Positions 1 to 12,465 of a stretch of DNA of 64,000 nt are shown piece after piece. The stretch's first letter is position 1. Each line of letters opens with the position of its first letter. This DNA is from Cryptomeria japonica (lineage: Eukaryota; Streptophyta; Pinopsida; Cupressales; Cupressaceae): positions 105,652,296-105,716,295 of the forward strand of contig NC_081412.1 in NCBI RefSeq assembly GCF_030272615.1. Direction: 5' to 3'. The position numbers and the translations under genes are program-made. The notes under the pieces were generated by a model. The model worked only from the letters and a program-made list of their open reading frames with translations, did no database searches and was not told the origin of the DNA.

Positions 1-2075
1 AGATTTTGGAAGATTTGGATGGAGACTCATCTGAGATGTCTTGGTAAGGAAATTTGGGAAATCATAGAGAATGGAGTTACACCTTTTAATCTGGCATCTA
101 GAAATCCTCCTCCAAAAAACTTGGATAAGGAGCTTGAGAATGATTGAAGAGCAAGAGAAGCCCTATTGTGTGCACTCTCTAATCAGCAAATAATGGGATT
201 AACTAACAAATCATTAGCAAAGGCTATATGGGATAAGTTGGAGACTCTTAAAGAAGGTGACCCTACTATTAAGATTTCTAAACTTGATGGTTACAGGGTG
301 AGATATGAAAACCTAAAGATGGAAGAAGATGAAAGGATCAGTGCATTCATGGAAAGGGTAAATGAGATTGTTATGAGAATTCAATGTTGTGGTGGATCTC
401 TAAGTGAAGATGAAATAGTTTCTAAAGTTTTGAGAGCTTTACCACTTGCTTACAAGATTAAGGCTACTGCAATTAATGAATTGAGAACAATGGTTAATAC
501 TTCTATCAATAGAGATACCTTGGTTGGGAAATTATTTGCTTTTGAGCTTGAAGAATTTGGACCTTTTGGAGCTATGAAATCTGAACCTACTTTTCATGCA
601 TTCACATCATCAATCAGCAAGCAAGATTGGAAAGATTTATATGCAAAGGAATTGGATGATATGAAGAGAGAAGATGAATAATTTGAGAAACTTGAAGCCC
701 TATTTGCTAGAAGAGTACCTAAAGGACCAATAGGAAGTAAGTATGAAGGAAAAGAACCTTTTAAATGTTTTGTATGTAAGAAGACGCGTCATTTTGCATC
801 TAGATGTCCTAAAATGAATTCAAGATTTGAAGAAAGAGCTAGAAGATCTTTTAATCCTTATCCTAGATATCAGAAAAATTATAAGTATAGGAAAAACAAA
901 GATAAATCATGCTACATTGCGAATGAGGAAGGTGTGACTAATTTTGATGATGAACTGGTACAAGACTCTACTAGTGGTTCCGGCAATGGAGAGGAATGGG
1001 TGTTCTTGGCTATCAAGGAAGATGTTCCAGCATTGGAAGAGAATGTGCCTAAGGAGAAGGCTCTTACTGCTAAAATTGAAGATAATGATGAAAGGCTAAT
1101 TGATAGTGGATGTTCACATCATATGACTGGAGATAAGAGGAAGTTTCTATCTTTGCAAGAATTTGATGGTGGTCTAGTTAGATTTGGAGATGACAAATCA
1201 TGTATGATCAAAGGAAAGTGAACTATATCATTAGATGGTTAGAACAATACTGATAATGTTTATTATGTTGAAGGTTTAAGGCATAATCTTTTGAGTGTAG
1301 GATAGTTGGTGGATAAGGGATTTCAATTACAATTCAAGGATGGAAAATGCAAAATCATTAATAGATCTAGATTGGAGAATGCAACTAATACTCAGAAAAA
1401 AGGTAATATATTTCATTTTAATTATGGTGTGGAGACATGTTTGATTGTACAAATTGATGAGAGTTGTCTATGGCATAAAAGGCTATGTCATGTGAATTTT
1501 TATTGTATAGTTAAGATCAGTTCAACTAAGGCAGTTAGAGATTTTCCTAAGATTGTGAAGCCCAACAATCTGGTATGTAAAGAATGGCACATAGGAAAAT
1601 AGGTCAAAACCTCTTTTATGAGTATAAAAGAAAAATCTAATGATGTTCTTGATCTTATTCATACTGATTTGTGCGGCCCTGCTAGAATTAAAAGCTTTCA
1701 AGGTGATAGATATTTTATCCTAATCATTGATGATTATGCTAGTAGGATGTGGGTTACATTTTTAAGGGAGAAATCTAAGGCTTTTGAAAAGTTCAAAATC
1801 TTTAAAGCTAAGGTTGAGACTAAGACATGGTTGAAGATTAACTATTTAAGGTCAGATCATGGTGGAGAATTCACATCTAATGAGTTTAATAACTTTTGTA
1901 AGAACCATGGTATTAGGAGACAATTTTCTACTCCTGGGACACCTCAGCAAAATGAAGTTGTGGAAAAGAAGAACTGAACTATGTTGGATGCTACTATAAC
2001 CATTATGATGGAAGCCAATCTTCCTCATATCTACTAGAGAGAAGCAGTTAGAACAACATTCTATACATTCACTAA
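1..2075 (+). pseudogene. R1 gag-protease-integrase, degenerate
   Basis: The window opens inside gag (retrotransposon capsid, UBN2-type). Gag runs to about 700, followed by a CX2CX4HX4C zinc knuckle at 766-807 whose usual Gly is Arg. The aspartic protease motif DSGCSHHMTG begins near 1102. The GAG-pre-integrase His/Cys region lies near 1460-1600 and the integrase core from 1648, with DLCGP, RSDHGGEF and the PQQNEVVE segment carrying the third catalytic acid. The reading frame is constant from about 1 to 2040 and is broken only by in-frame stops (for example near 145, 679, 1219, 1240, 1303, 1600, 1975 and 2032), with no frameshift needed. Coding stops abruptly at about 2075, where minus-strand sequence of another family begins. 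This is a nonfunctional remnant. Confidence 0.88.
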
Positions 2076-3698
2076 AGGACCACACAAATCAGTGTGCACA
2101 AGATCAAGTAAATTATCTGTTGTGAAAGATTTACCTTTGAAGGTTGAGGAAGACATTTTCCCCAGTTGACATTCTCTGCACAAAGGATTCTCCGGTTTGT
2201 TCAGCACAGGCAATCCTCTAACTGCCTTGATCTTACTGGCCTTCATGATATTATCAAAATTTACATGGCAGAGTCTCCTATGCCATATCCAACTATCATC
2301 AAACTTAGCCATTAGACATTGACTGATATTTGTATTTAACTTAAATAAGTTACCTTTGGTCTACATACCGGTGGCCATCAGTTCACCACTCTTTCCTTTT
2401 ATTTTGCACACTCCATCTTTGAATTCCAGAGTGAGTCCTTTATCCTTCGGCTGTGCAACACTCAAAAGGTTATGCCTAAGACCTTCTACCCAATACACAT
2501 TATCAACACTGCTCTTTCCATTTAGGGAGATGGACCCTTTGCCTTTTACCATACATGGTGCATCATTACCAAATCGAACTACACCTCCATTGTACTCTTC
2601 CAGAGATAGAAACTTCCTCTAGTCACTAGTCATTTGGTGAGAACATCCACTATCAATAATCCACTCATTAGAATTATCAAAGCAGGAGATAAGAGCCTTC
2701 ATGTCTGACACATCTTCCTTAACAGCTACAAACACTATGTCTTCGCTTTCTTCATCTTCTGATTCATCATTAGTGACACCTTCATCAACTACAACAAGAC
2801 AGTTTCTCCTATTTCCTCCTTTGAACTTTTTAAACTTCTTCGATATTTCCTTATTATCACTATTGGGACAGTTGACAGCAATGTGTCCTATCCTATTACA
2901 AGAAAAACATTTCAAAGGGAGCTTACCTCTATATTTTCCAGTTCCCTTAGGAAGTCTCTTGGCAAGAAGAGCTTCAAACTCCATTAGGATCTGCTCATCA
3001 TCCATAACCTTGCTTTGTTTGGGTTCACAGCTAATACCAACCTCTTTTCCCTTTCTAGATAGTGCAGTAGATACTCTAAAGGCTGATTCAGTCTTCTGAA
3101 TACTGCCATCATAATTGTTTAGCACATATGCGGTCAACTTAGCAATGATGGAGTCAAGCGATACCTTTGTCTTGTCAATAGATCTCAACTCCTGAATAGC
3201 GGCTACCCTTATTTCATAGACCGGTAATAAGGATCTCAAAACTTTGCTAACAACGGTGGGATCATCTATTTTGCCTCTTGCACTCTTGATGTCTCCTACA
3301 GCACTTTTAATTCTTATCCCATATTGTTGAATTGTATCTCCTTCAACCATCTACATGCCTTCAAATTTTCCTCTAAGGCTTTCTTCCTTAGCTTGCTTCA
3401 CATGCTCATCACCACCATAGATAGTCTCCACAGTATCCCATACATCTTTGGGATTTTCTTTATCTTGAACATCTATAAACTCAATATCAGATAGACTACT
3501 GATAAGAGCTTCCATGACTAGCCCATTCTCCTGAATTTCTCTTCTTTGATCATCAATGAGAGTACCGGTAGGGACAATATAAGTATTCTCAACATAGTTC
3601 CAATGTTGAGCACCCATGCTTTTAATGTAGATCTTCATTTTGTCCTTCAATATCTTAAAGTTATCTTTGTTGAACTTAGGACCTTCCCTCTTCATCAT
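2076..3698 (-). pseudogene. Element B gag-protease-integrase start, truncated
   Basis: The ATG at 3698 opens a gag related to that of C (9486) and I (38949). The capsid part runs to about 3000, and a complete CX2CX4HX4C zinc knuckle lies near 2870-2915. The protease motif DSGCSHQMTSD is near 2620-2650. The GAG-pre-integrase His/Cys segment and the first integrase residues (HTDLCGP) end at 2076. Stops interrupt the frame (for example at 3351, where a Gln before MVEG became TAG). The integrase core, RT and RNase H are absent because of the boundary deletion. Sequence is very close to C over the shared part, so the two are copies of one family. Confidence 0.85.
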
Positions 3699-3755
3699 TA
3701 GAATATGATATTTTCATCAAGCGGTTAAGCTTATAACACAGAGGACCTGGAGGAT

Positions 3756-3769
3756 GCTCTGATACCAAT
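3756..3769 (-). other. Primer binding site of element B
   Basis: On the minus strand this reads ATTGGTATCAGAGC, directly next to the LTR end. TGGTATCAGAGC is complementary to the 3' end of plant initiator tRNA-Met, the usual primer of copia elements. Confidence 0.9.
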
Positions 3770-5159
3770 TGATTAATAGTAAAGAATAGTGAATACCCAA
3801 CAGATACTCAGAGGGGGGGAGTGAATCAGTATAGACAAAAACTTCTTAAACAACTTAAACAACAAAGACTGCACTAACTGTTAAACAATATCACCAATCT
3901 AAATCAAGGCACTACCGGTAAAATGCAGTATGACTGTAAAAGACATAAACTGGTAACATTTAGATCTTCTCAAAACCTAATATCTCATCTCAACTTCACC
4001 ATATGCTTAAGCATGTAATACATCGGAAATACAATGATCATTGGATTGACTTGCATTACCACTTAATAGAAAACACTAAAACATCACATGAAAAAGTATC
4101 ACACATAACACACTATTTTTTCACGTGGAAACCCAACTGGGAAAAAACATGGTGGGGATGAATACCCACAAGTTGTTCTTTGATCTCTTCTGAAGTTCAC
4201 TCTGTTAGGAGCTTAGTCTGGTTAAAGACTTTACAACTGGTTCTGCTAGGAGCTGATCCTACTAGGGATCACCTAGTTAAGGGATGGTTAAATACCTAGT
4301 TAGAGGTTAAAACCCTGTTAAAGGTTACCTTGTAAGAGGATTTGAAGAACTCAATGGTTTTGAGTCACCCTGTTAAAGGATTTACAAAAAGCCTATTAAA
4401 GATACCTGGTAAAGAGATTTTCCATCTGCTGAAATGGTTAGAAGTCAACAAGTAATACACTGATCTAATAACAATACTCAATGCCAAGGAAGATTCACTT
4501 CAGTTTCTTTACATCTACAATCACACTCTACAAATCTCTGCTTACTCCTTTGGTCTGGCAAGAATCACCTCACATACATTCATTGACCAACAACTTCAAA
4601 TGAAAATCATCATTGACCTTATAGACAACAATTAGGTCGGTGGACAAAACCTAAAACCCTAAGCATCTAGGTTAACAATACAGTCGGTCCAATCCTGGCT
4701 GTTTAAACACATTACATAGAGTAAAACAATCTTGAATAAATCTCAAGACATTCTCCATCGTCCATTGTTCACCATTTCTAGAAGCTAATAATCAATCTTC
4801 TTCATGCAAGATCCTCAAGGAGATTCTTCATGCACACAAGGATGACATGGTAATGTGATCTAATCTTCATTTCAATGCTAACTCATCATAGGATGTCATC
4901 AGTCAAATCACATAGACTTGGAATGCATCAATCAGAAACCCTGAAGCTGAGACTACCAACCGGTAGTCATATCAAATGAAACCCCTATACAAACTTTGCA
5001 TAAACAGGTTCACACTCCAACATACAGGTTCACTTTTTGTATATATCGGTTCACTTGCTAGTTTTCTTACTTCAATATACCAGTTCATACTTCAACATAT
5101 TGACTTCAATGACAATATACAATCCCATCATGTCATCAAATTTTGCACATATGCCAACA
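3770..5159 (-). repeat. Central LTR shared by elements B and C (1390 bp)
   Basis: The LTR begins TGATTAATAG and ends GCCAACA on the + strand, i.e. TG...CA boundaries. It matches the LTR at 9558-11023 over its length but lacks about 65 bp present there near 10580-10645, and has fewer copies of the U3 motif ATACCGGTTCAC (four, at 5002-5088). Near its R/U5 end it carries the G-run (GAGGGGGGG at about 3811) and the GGAAACCC/GGGAAAAA block near 4125-4150. It is flanked by B's primer site on the left and C's purine tract on the right. Confidence 0.9.
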
Positions 5160-5408
5160 ATCTCCACCTTTAGCATTGATGGAAATACACAAAGGTATCT
5201 CTACATCTTCTTCCATATAATATGTCTTGAATACTGTAGATATCTTCTCTTCTTCACATCTTCTCCCCCTTTGACAACAATGCCAAAGTGGAGGCACAAA
5301 CATCCACGATCTACTATGTTGCTCCCCCTGAGGAGTAGCATCCTTCAACACATCAACCCTTAAGAAGATTTGACAATGCAATACCTGACTGATGTGGCGC
5401 ACATACCT
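5160..5408 (-). other. Element C 3' untranslated region with repeated purine tracts
   Basis: The final polypurine tract (minus strand TGCTAAAGGTGGAGAT) abuts the LTR at 5160-5175. Two further purine boxes of the form AGGGGGAG lie at about 5260-5275 and 5321-5338. The same boxes occur in the same order in the other elements of the window. No coding potential is seen here. Confidence 0.75.
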
Positions 5409-8400
5409 TTAGTTCACCGCTTGAAGGAGCAACACCCCTAATTCACCTCTTAAATAGGTAAATGTAGCCTTCAGTAGAGGCTTGGTGAATATATCTGCTA
5501 ACTGCTCTTTACTAGAAACATGTTCCAATACAACCTCTTTGTTCTAAACTTTCTCCCTCAAGAAATGATACTTGAGCTTGAAGTTCTTGGTTCTAGCATG
5601 CAATACCAGATTCTTGGAAATATTAATTGGACTTGTGTTATCACAAAATATAATCATTGGTTCAGATACAGGGACTTTGAAACCACTTAATACATGCTTC
5701 ATCCAAATTCTCTGCATATAGTTCATAAATGTTGCTACATATTCTGCTTCTGTTGTAGACTGAGAGATACAACTCTGCTTCTTTCTCATCCATGAGACTA
5801 GTCTACCATCGAGAAAGAATGCACCACTGGTTGTGCTCTTCTGGTTGTCCACATTACCAGCCCAATCGGCATCAATAAATACTTTGAGATTGAAATCATT
5901 ATTGTATGGATACCACAATCCATAATCTATAGTTCCCTTCAGATATCTAAGAATCTGCTTGATTGCTACCAAGTGGGATTCTCTTGGACTTTTCTAGAAA
6001 TGTGCAGCAATGCCCACTACATGTGCAATGTTCAGTATGTTGTGTACAACATAGTGCAACTTACCAATCATTGATCGGTATTCCTTCTCATTCACCAATG
6101 CTGAGTCATCTTCTTTTGACAATTTACAACCAGTCATCATGGGTGTACCAACCGGTTTGTTGTCTTCCATGCCAAAGGTCTTCAACACCTCTTTGACATA
6201 CTTGGACTGAGTGATAAAGATACCATCTTTCATTTGTTGAATCTTTAGTCCAATGAAGAACTTAATCTCTCCAATTAGTGACATCTCAAATTCCTTCTTC
6301 ATTTCATCTGCAAACGCATGGCTCATCTTGTCATCTCCACCAAAAATTATGTCATCAACAAACACTTCACAGATCAGAATCTAATCTCCTTCTGACTTCA
6401 GATAGATATTGCTATCTTCACTTGTTCTTTCAAATCCAATCTTCACAAGATGGGAGTGTAAACATTCATACCATACTCTAGGTGCTTGCTTCAATCCATA
6501 CAAGGCTTTATGTAGCCTACACACCATATCACTGTCTTTTGATAGGGCAAACCCATCTGGTTGCTCTATATACACTTCCTCTTCAAGTATTCCATTTAGG
6601 AATGCAGATTTCACATCCATTTGATGCACTTTGAGTCCCTTGAAGGTTGCATATGCAAGTAGCATTCTAACTCCTTCCAATCTAGCTACTGGAGCAAAGG
6701 TTTCTCCATAGTCTTCTCCTTCTTCTTGAGCATATCCCTTACATACAAATCTTGCTTTGTTTCTTACCACTGTGCCATCTTCATTCATCTTATTTCTAAG
6801 AACTCATTTGGTGCCAATAACATTTTTGTGCTCAGGTCTGGGTACCAAAGACTGTGTACTATTCTTTTCTATCTAGTCAAGTTCCTCTACCATAGCCTTA
6901 ATCCAATCTTCATCTTTGTGTGCCTCTTTAAATGTTTTGGGCTCAAATTCAAAAATCATGCAAGAATTCTCTCTGACCTTTCTTCTTGTAAGTATTCCTG
7001 CATCCTTATCCCCTATGATCTACTTTGGATCATGATGCAGCTTTACATACCTAGGAATGATCTTAACTGATTCTTCTTTCTTTTTCTCTTCATCCTCATC
7101 TTCATTAGCATCTACTGGTGTAGGAGCACTGTTACTTGTACTTGGTTGTTTTGCAACTAGTTCCCAGAAGGTTATATCTGGTTCATCTACCGCTCGCTCA
7201 CTGCTGGTTTCCTCAGGTTTCTCAGAGGTTTCATCAACTCTAACATTGATACTTTCAACAATTCTCTGAGTCCTATTGTTAAAACACTTGAGAGCTTTGC
7301 TCTTGGTGGAATACCCAAGGAATATTCCCTCATCACATTTTGTATCAAACTTTCTCTAGTATTCACTTCTCTTGATAAAACACTTGCTTCAAAATACTCT
7401 AAAGTAGCTTACTACTGGAGTCTTACTGGTCCAATACTCATAAGGAATTTTATCCTTACCTTTCTTGATGAGTACCTGATTTATACTGCAGTGCTCACTG
7501 CTTCTCTCCAAAAAGTGTAAGCAACCTTCCCTTGAATCAACATCATTTTGCCAGCTTCAACTATAGTCTGATTGTTCCTTTCTGTTAGGCCATTTTGCTG
7601 TGGAGTCTGGGGGACAGACAGTTGTCTCTTGATGCCATTCTCTTCATAGTACTTATTGAATTCACCAGAAGTAAACTCACCTCCTTGGTCAGTTCTAAGG
7701 CATTTGATCCTCTTACCGCTTTCCTTTTCAACTAGTGCTCTAAAGGCTTTAAACTTTCCAAAAGCTTTAGACTTGTCTTTCTAGAATGTGACCCACATCA
7801 TTCTTGAGCAATCATCAGTAAGAATCATAAAGTACCTATCCCCCTGAACACTCCTAGTTTTCATAGGACCACACAAATCCATGTGCACCAGATCAAGTAA
7901 ATTATTTGCTGTGAAAGATTTACCTTTGAAGGTTGAGGAAGACATTTTCCCTAGTTGACATTCTCTACACAAAGGATTCTCCGGTTTGTTCAGCACAGGC
8001 AATCCTCTAACTACCTTGACCTTACTGGCCTTCATAATATTATCAAAATTTACATAGAAGAGTCTCCTATGCCATATCCAACTATCATAAAACTTAGCCA
8101 TTAAACATTGACTGATATTTGTATTTAAATGAAATAAGTTACCTTTGGTCTGCATACTAGTGGCCATCAATTCACCACTCTTTCCTTTTATTTTTCACAC
8201 TCCATCTTTGAATTCCAGAGTGAGTCCTTTATCATTCAGCTGTGCAACACTCAAAAGGTTATTCCTGAGACCTTCTACCCAATACACATTATCAGCACTT
8301 CTTTTTCCATTTAGAGAGATGGACCCTTTTCCTTTTACCATATATGGTGCATCATTACCAAAACAGACTACACCTCCATCGTACTCTTCCAGAGATAGAA

Positions 8401-9486
8401 ACTTCCTTCGGTCACCAGTCATGTGGTGAGAACATCCACTATCAATAATCCACTCATTAGAATTATCAAAGTGGGAGACAAGATCCTTCTTGTCTGACAC
8501 ATATTCCTTAACAGCTACAAACACTATGTGTTTGCTTTCTTCATCTTCTGATTCATCATCATTGACACCTTCATTGGCTGCAACAAGACAGTTTCTCCTA
8601 TTTCCTCCTTTGAACTTTTTAAACTTCTCCAGTTTGTCCTTATTATCACTATTGGGAAAATTGACAACAATGTGTCCTATCCTATTGCAAGAAAAACATT
8701 TCAAATGGAGCTTACCTCTATATTTCCGATTCACTTAGGAAGTCTCTTGGCAAGAAGAGCTTCAAACTCTATCAGGATCTCCTCATCATCTATATCCCTG
8801 CTTTGTCTAGGTTCATAGCTAGTACCAACCTCTTTTCCCTTTCTAGATAGTGCAGTAGATGCTCTAAAGGATGATTCAGTCTTCTAAACACTGCCATCAT
8901 AGCTGTTTAGCTCATATGCGGTCAACTTAGAAATGTTGGAGTCAAAGGATACCTTTGTCTTGTCAATAGATCTTAACTCCTGAATAGCAGCAACCCTTAT
9001 TGCATAGACTGGTAATAAGGATCTCAAAACTTTTCTAACAATGGTGGGATCGGCTATTTTGCCTCCTGCACTCTTGAAGTCTCCTACAACAGTTTTAATT
9101 CTTATACCATGTTGTTGAATGGTCTCTCCTTCAACCATCTGCATGCCTTCAAATTTTCCTCTAAGGCTTTCTTCCTTAGCTTGCTTCACATGCTCATCAC
9201 CACCATAGATAGTCTCTAGAGTATCCCATACATCTTTGGGATTGTCTTTATCATGAACATCTATAAACTCAATATCAGATAGATTGTTGATAAGAGATTC
9301 CATAACTTGTGTATTCTCTTGAATTTCTCTTCTTTGATCATCGGTGAGAGTACCGGTAGGGACAACATAAGTATTCTCAACATAGTTCTAGTGTTGAGAA
9401 CCCATGCTTTTAATGTATATCTTCATTATGTCCTTCCATATCTTAAAGTTATCTCTGTTGAGCATAGGACCTTCCCTCTTCATCAT
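5409..9486 (-). pseudogene. Element C gag-pol, full length but degenerate
   Basis: Gag starts at the ATG at 9486. The capsid reaches about 8740, and the zinc knuckle near 8650-8710 has its last Cys replaced by Phe. The protease motif DSGCSHHMTGD is near 8415-8450. GAG-pre-integrase and the integrase start lie in 8170-7781, and the rest of integrase in about 7780-7290. RT covers about 6900-6000, with FVDDIIFGG (the catalytic YxDD-type motif) at about 6365-6340. RNase H covers 5972-5409, with TEAEYVA and FCDNTSPI motifs, and the polyprotein ends KPLLKATFTYLRGELGV. Stops and frameshifts are scattered through it. All domains are present in copia order (integrase before RT), so only small lesions separate it from a full polyprotein. 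Confidence 0.88.
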
Positions 9487-9543
9487 TAGAATAGGATCTT
9501 TTCCTCAAGTGGTTAAGCTTATAACACAGAGGACCTAGAGGAC

Positions 9544-9557
9544 ACTTTGATACCAAT
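9544..9557 (-). other. Primer binding site of element C
   Basis: The minus strand reads ATTGGTATCAAAGT next to the LTR. It is a diverged tRNA-iMet primer site in the same place as in B. Confidence 0.82.
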
Positions 9558-11023
9558 TGATGAATAGTGATGAATAGTAAATACCCAACAGATACTCAGA
9601 GGGGGGGATGAATCAGTATAGACAAAAACTTCTTAAACAACTTAAACTGCACAGACTGCACTAACTGTTAAACAATATGACCAATCTAAATCAAGGCACT
9701 ACCGATAAAACAGAGTATGATTGTAAAAGACATAAACCGATAACATTTAGATCTTCTCAAAACCTAATATCTCATCTCAACTTCACCCATATTCTTAAGA
9801 AAGTAATACATGACAAATACAATGACCATTGGATCATCTTGCATTACCGCTTAACAAAAAACACTAAAACATCACATTAAAAAGCATCACACATAACACA
9901 CTATTTTTTCACATGGAAACCCAACTGGGAAAAACCATGGTGGGGATGAATACCCACAAGTTGTTCTTTGAACTCTTCTGAAGTTCGCTCTGTTAGGAGC
10001 CTAGTTCGGTTAAAGACTTTACAACTAGTTCTTCTAGGAACCGATCCTGCTAGGGATCACCCAGTTAAGGGATGGCTAAATACCCGGTTAGAGGTTAAAA
10101 CCCTGATAAAGGTAACCTTGTAAGAGGATTTGAAGAACTCAATGATTTTGACTCACCCTGTTAAAGGATTTACAAAAAGCCTGTTAAAGCTACTCCGTAA
10201 AGGGATTTTCCATCTGTTGAAATGGTTAGAATTCAACAGGTAATATACTTATCTGATAACAACACTCAATGCCAAGGTAGATCCGCTTCAATTTCTTTAC
10301 ATCTACAATCACACTCTACAAATCTCTGCTTACTCATTTGGTCTGGCAAGAATCACCTCACATACATTCATTTTCCAACAACTTCAAATGAAAATCATCA
10401 TCGGCCTTATAGACAACAATTAGGTCGATGGCCAAAACCTAAAAGCCTAAGCATCTAGGTAAACAATACAGTTGGTCCAATCTTGGCCGTTTAAACACAT
10501 TACATAGAATAAAACAATCTTCAATAAATCTCAAGATGTTCTCCATCATCCGTTCTACACCACTTCTGGAAGCTGATAACCCATCACGTGCTCTCCACCA
10601 TTTACTAAGTTTTTGCACATTCCCGAGGTAGATAGAATCAATCTTCTTCATGCAAGATACTCAAGGAGATTCTTCACACGTACAAGGCTGACATGGTAAC
10701 GTGATCTAATCTTGATTTCAATGCTAACTCATCACAGGATTTCGTCGATCGAATCACATAGACTTGGAATGCATCACCCGAAAACCCTGAAGCTGAGACT
10801 ACCAACCGGTAGTCATATCAAATGAAACCTCGATACAAACTTTGCATATACCAGTTCACACTCCAACATACTAGTTCACTTTTTGCATATACCAGTTCAT
10901 ACTACCATACCGGTTCACTTGTCAGTTTGCTTACTTCAATATACTGGTTCATACCTCACCATATTGACATCAATGACAACATACAATCTCATCATGTCAT
11001 CAAACTCTACACATATGCCAACA
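9558..11023 (-). repeat. 5' LTR of element C (1466 bp)
   Basis: TGATGAATAG to GCCAACA on the + strand, TG...CA, homologous to 3770-5159. It contains five ATACCGGTTCAC-like repeats at 10848-10952, the GGAAACCC...GGGAAAAACC block near 9916-9950 and a G-run at 9600-9607. Its outer edge at 11023 is the junction with R1. The next five bases, AACTG, would be one copy of the target duplication; the other copy was lost in the left-end deletion. Confidence 0.9.
10848..10952 (-). promoter_or_regulatory. U3 array of ATACCGGTTCAC-like motifs
   Basis: Five 12-bp copies occur at 10848, 10868, 10889, 10907 and 10941 (forms ATACCAGTTCAC, ATACTAGTTCAC, ATACCAGTTCAT, ATACCGGTTCAC, ATACTGGTTCAT). The array lies about 70-175 bp inside the 5' edge of the minus-strand LTR, where retrotransposon enhancers usually sit. 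Function is inferred from position and repetition only. Confidence 0.55.
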
Positions 11024-12206
11024 AACTGAACCGATAACACCTTTACTAGAAAAAAAAGTGGAACTAGTTACTCCGCCAGTATCAAAAAATTCAATAGTAA
11101 CTAAAGAACCAGAAAGAAGAACAGAGAATCACAAGACTCCTAGGTATGTAAGGTTGAATCATTCTAAAGTTCAGATCATTGGGAATAAGAACAATGGAGT
11201 GATGACAAGAAGGAGATTGACAGCTAATAAGGTATGTTTAATTTCTCAAGCTGAATTGGTATTAGTAATTGAAGCATGTAAAGATGAATGTTAGATGAAA
11301 GCTATGGAAGAATAATTAGATTAGATAGAGAAGAATAACATATGGACTTTAGTTCCCCGACCTAAAAATAAGAATGTTATTGGAACCAAATGGATTTTTA
11401 GGAATAAAATAAATGAAGATGGACAAGTTGTAAGGAATAAAGATAGATTGGTTTGTAAAGGATATTCTCAGAAGGAAGGAATTGATTATGGTGAAACTTT
11501 TGCACCTGTAGCTAGGATTGAAGCCGTAAGATTATTTCTTGCCTATGCTGCACATAAAAACTACAAGGTTTATCAGATGGATGTCAAGTGTGCTTTTATG
11601 AAAGGGGATCTTGATGAGGAAGTTTATATTGAGAAACTTGATGGTTTTTCACTTTCAGATGATAAAAAAATGGTTTGTAGGTTAAGGAAAGCTTTATATG
11701 GATTATATTATAAAGTTATTGATGATGATATACTGGTTATTGAAGTTTTTATTGATGACATTATTTTTGGAGGTGAAGATAAGTTGTGCATGGAATTTTC
11801 TAAAAATATGGAGAATGGATTTGAAATGTCTATGATTGGGAAAATGAAATGTTTCTAAGGTTTGCAGATTACTTAGACTGATAAAGGTATTTTCATCTAT
11901 CAAACTAAGTATGCTAGGCAAATGTTGAAGGACGTTAAAGTGCATTACATTCGACCGGTAGTTATTCACTGTGATAACTCTACTTCTATAGACATATCAA
12001 AGAATCTGGTAATTCACTCTAAGACAAAGCACCTATCTATCAAGTACAACTTTTTGAAGGAGAAGGTGGAAAAAAATGAGGTTAGACTGGTTTATGTGAA
12101 CACTAAAGAGCATATTGCAGCCATTTTCACTAAACCTTTGCCTAAAGAATCATTTGAGTACCTCAGAGACAGATTAGGGGTTTCTGCCCCTCCAATAGAA
12201 AATTGA
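11024..12206 (+). pseudogene. R1 RT-RNase H remnant with two internal deletions
   Basis: This continues R1 after the tandem insertion. It has the linker before RT, then NMWTLVPRP-like and [17 protein letters not shown] segments of RT, the palm motif FIDDIIFGGEDK near 11746-11781, and the RNase H end VIHCDNSTSIDIS...TKHLSIKYNFLKEK...FTKPLPKESFEYLRDRLGV, stopping at 12206. Compared with the related element at 47889, about 100 bp is missing at 11704 (after KALYGL) and about 500 bp at 11908 (between QTKYAR and MLKDVK), removing the RT thumb and the first half of RNase H. In-frame stops lie near 11292-11325. It is clearly dead. Confidence 0.87.
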
Positions 12207-12465
12207 CTGATGCTATTTGGCATCAGTCTGGTATGTATTATTAGAGATATTATTCATTCTGAATTGATGTGGGGATGCTCCTGCTCAGGGGGAGTAGTTA
12301 GCCTTGTGATTCAGTGGTTTGTTTATTTTTGCTTTGATATTATTGTCAGATCTCCAGCATTGATGTCAAAGGGGGAGAGATATATGTGAAAAATAGAGCT
12401 TTGCTGAGATATTATTCATAGGGGGGGTTTGGTCTTTGGTTCAAAACTTCATCGTCATATCATCT
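12207..12465 (+). other. R1 3' untranslated region, first part, with purine tracts
   Basis: Noncoding. It carries purine boxes at 12286-12297 (CAGGGGGAGTAG), 12367-12380 (CAAAGGGGGAGAGA) and a G-run near 12421. It ends in CATCT (12461-12465), the left target duplication of element E. Confidence 0.8.

Larger units (their letters stand above)
2076..11023 (-). mobile_element. Tandem pair of minus-strand copia elements (B and C) sharing a central LTR, left end deleted
   Basis: Reading the minus strand, the order is LTR (11023-9558), complete internal region C (9557-5160), LTR (5159-3770), internal region B (3769-2076). The central LTR has a C purine tract on one side and a B primer site on the other, so it is the 3' LTR of C and the 5' LTR of B. 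Such LTR-internal-LTR-internal arrays are known products of unequal recombination between LTRs. B ends in integrase at the same point as position about 7864 in C, so B's pol second half and outer LTR are missing. R1 also lacks about 300 bp here, so one deletion spanning the left boundary explains both losses. Confidence 0.82.

Noticed and set aside
2701-3099. 132-codon + strand frame rich in Ser and Leu
   Set aside because: It is the antisense of element B gag (3698-2619); similar antisense frames appear over C and I gag for the same reason.
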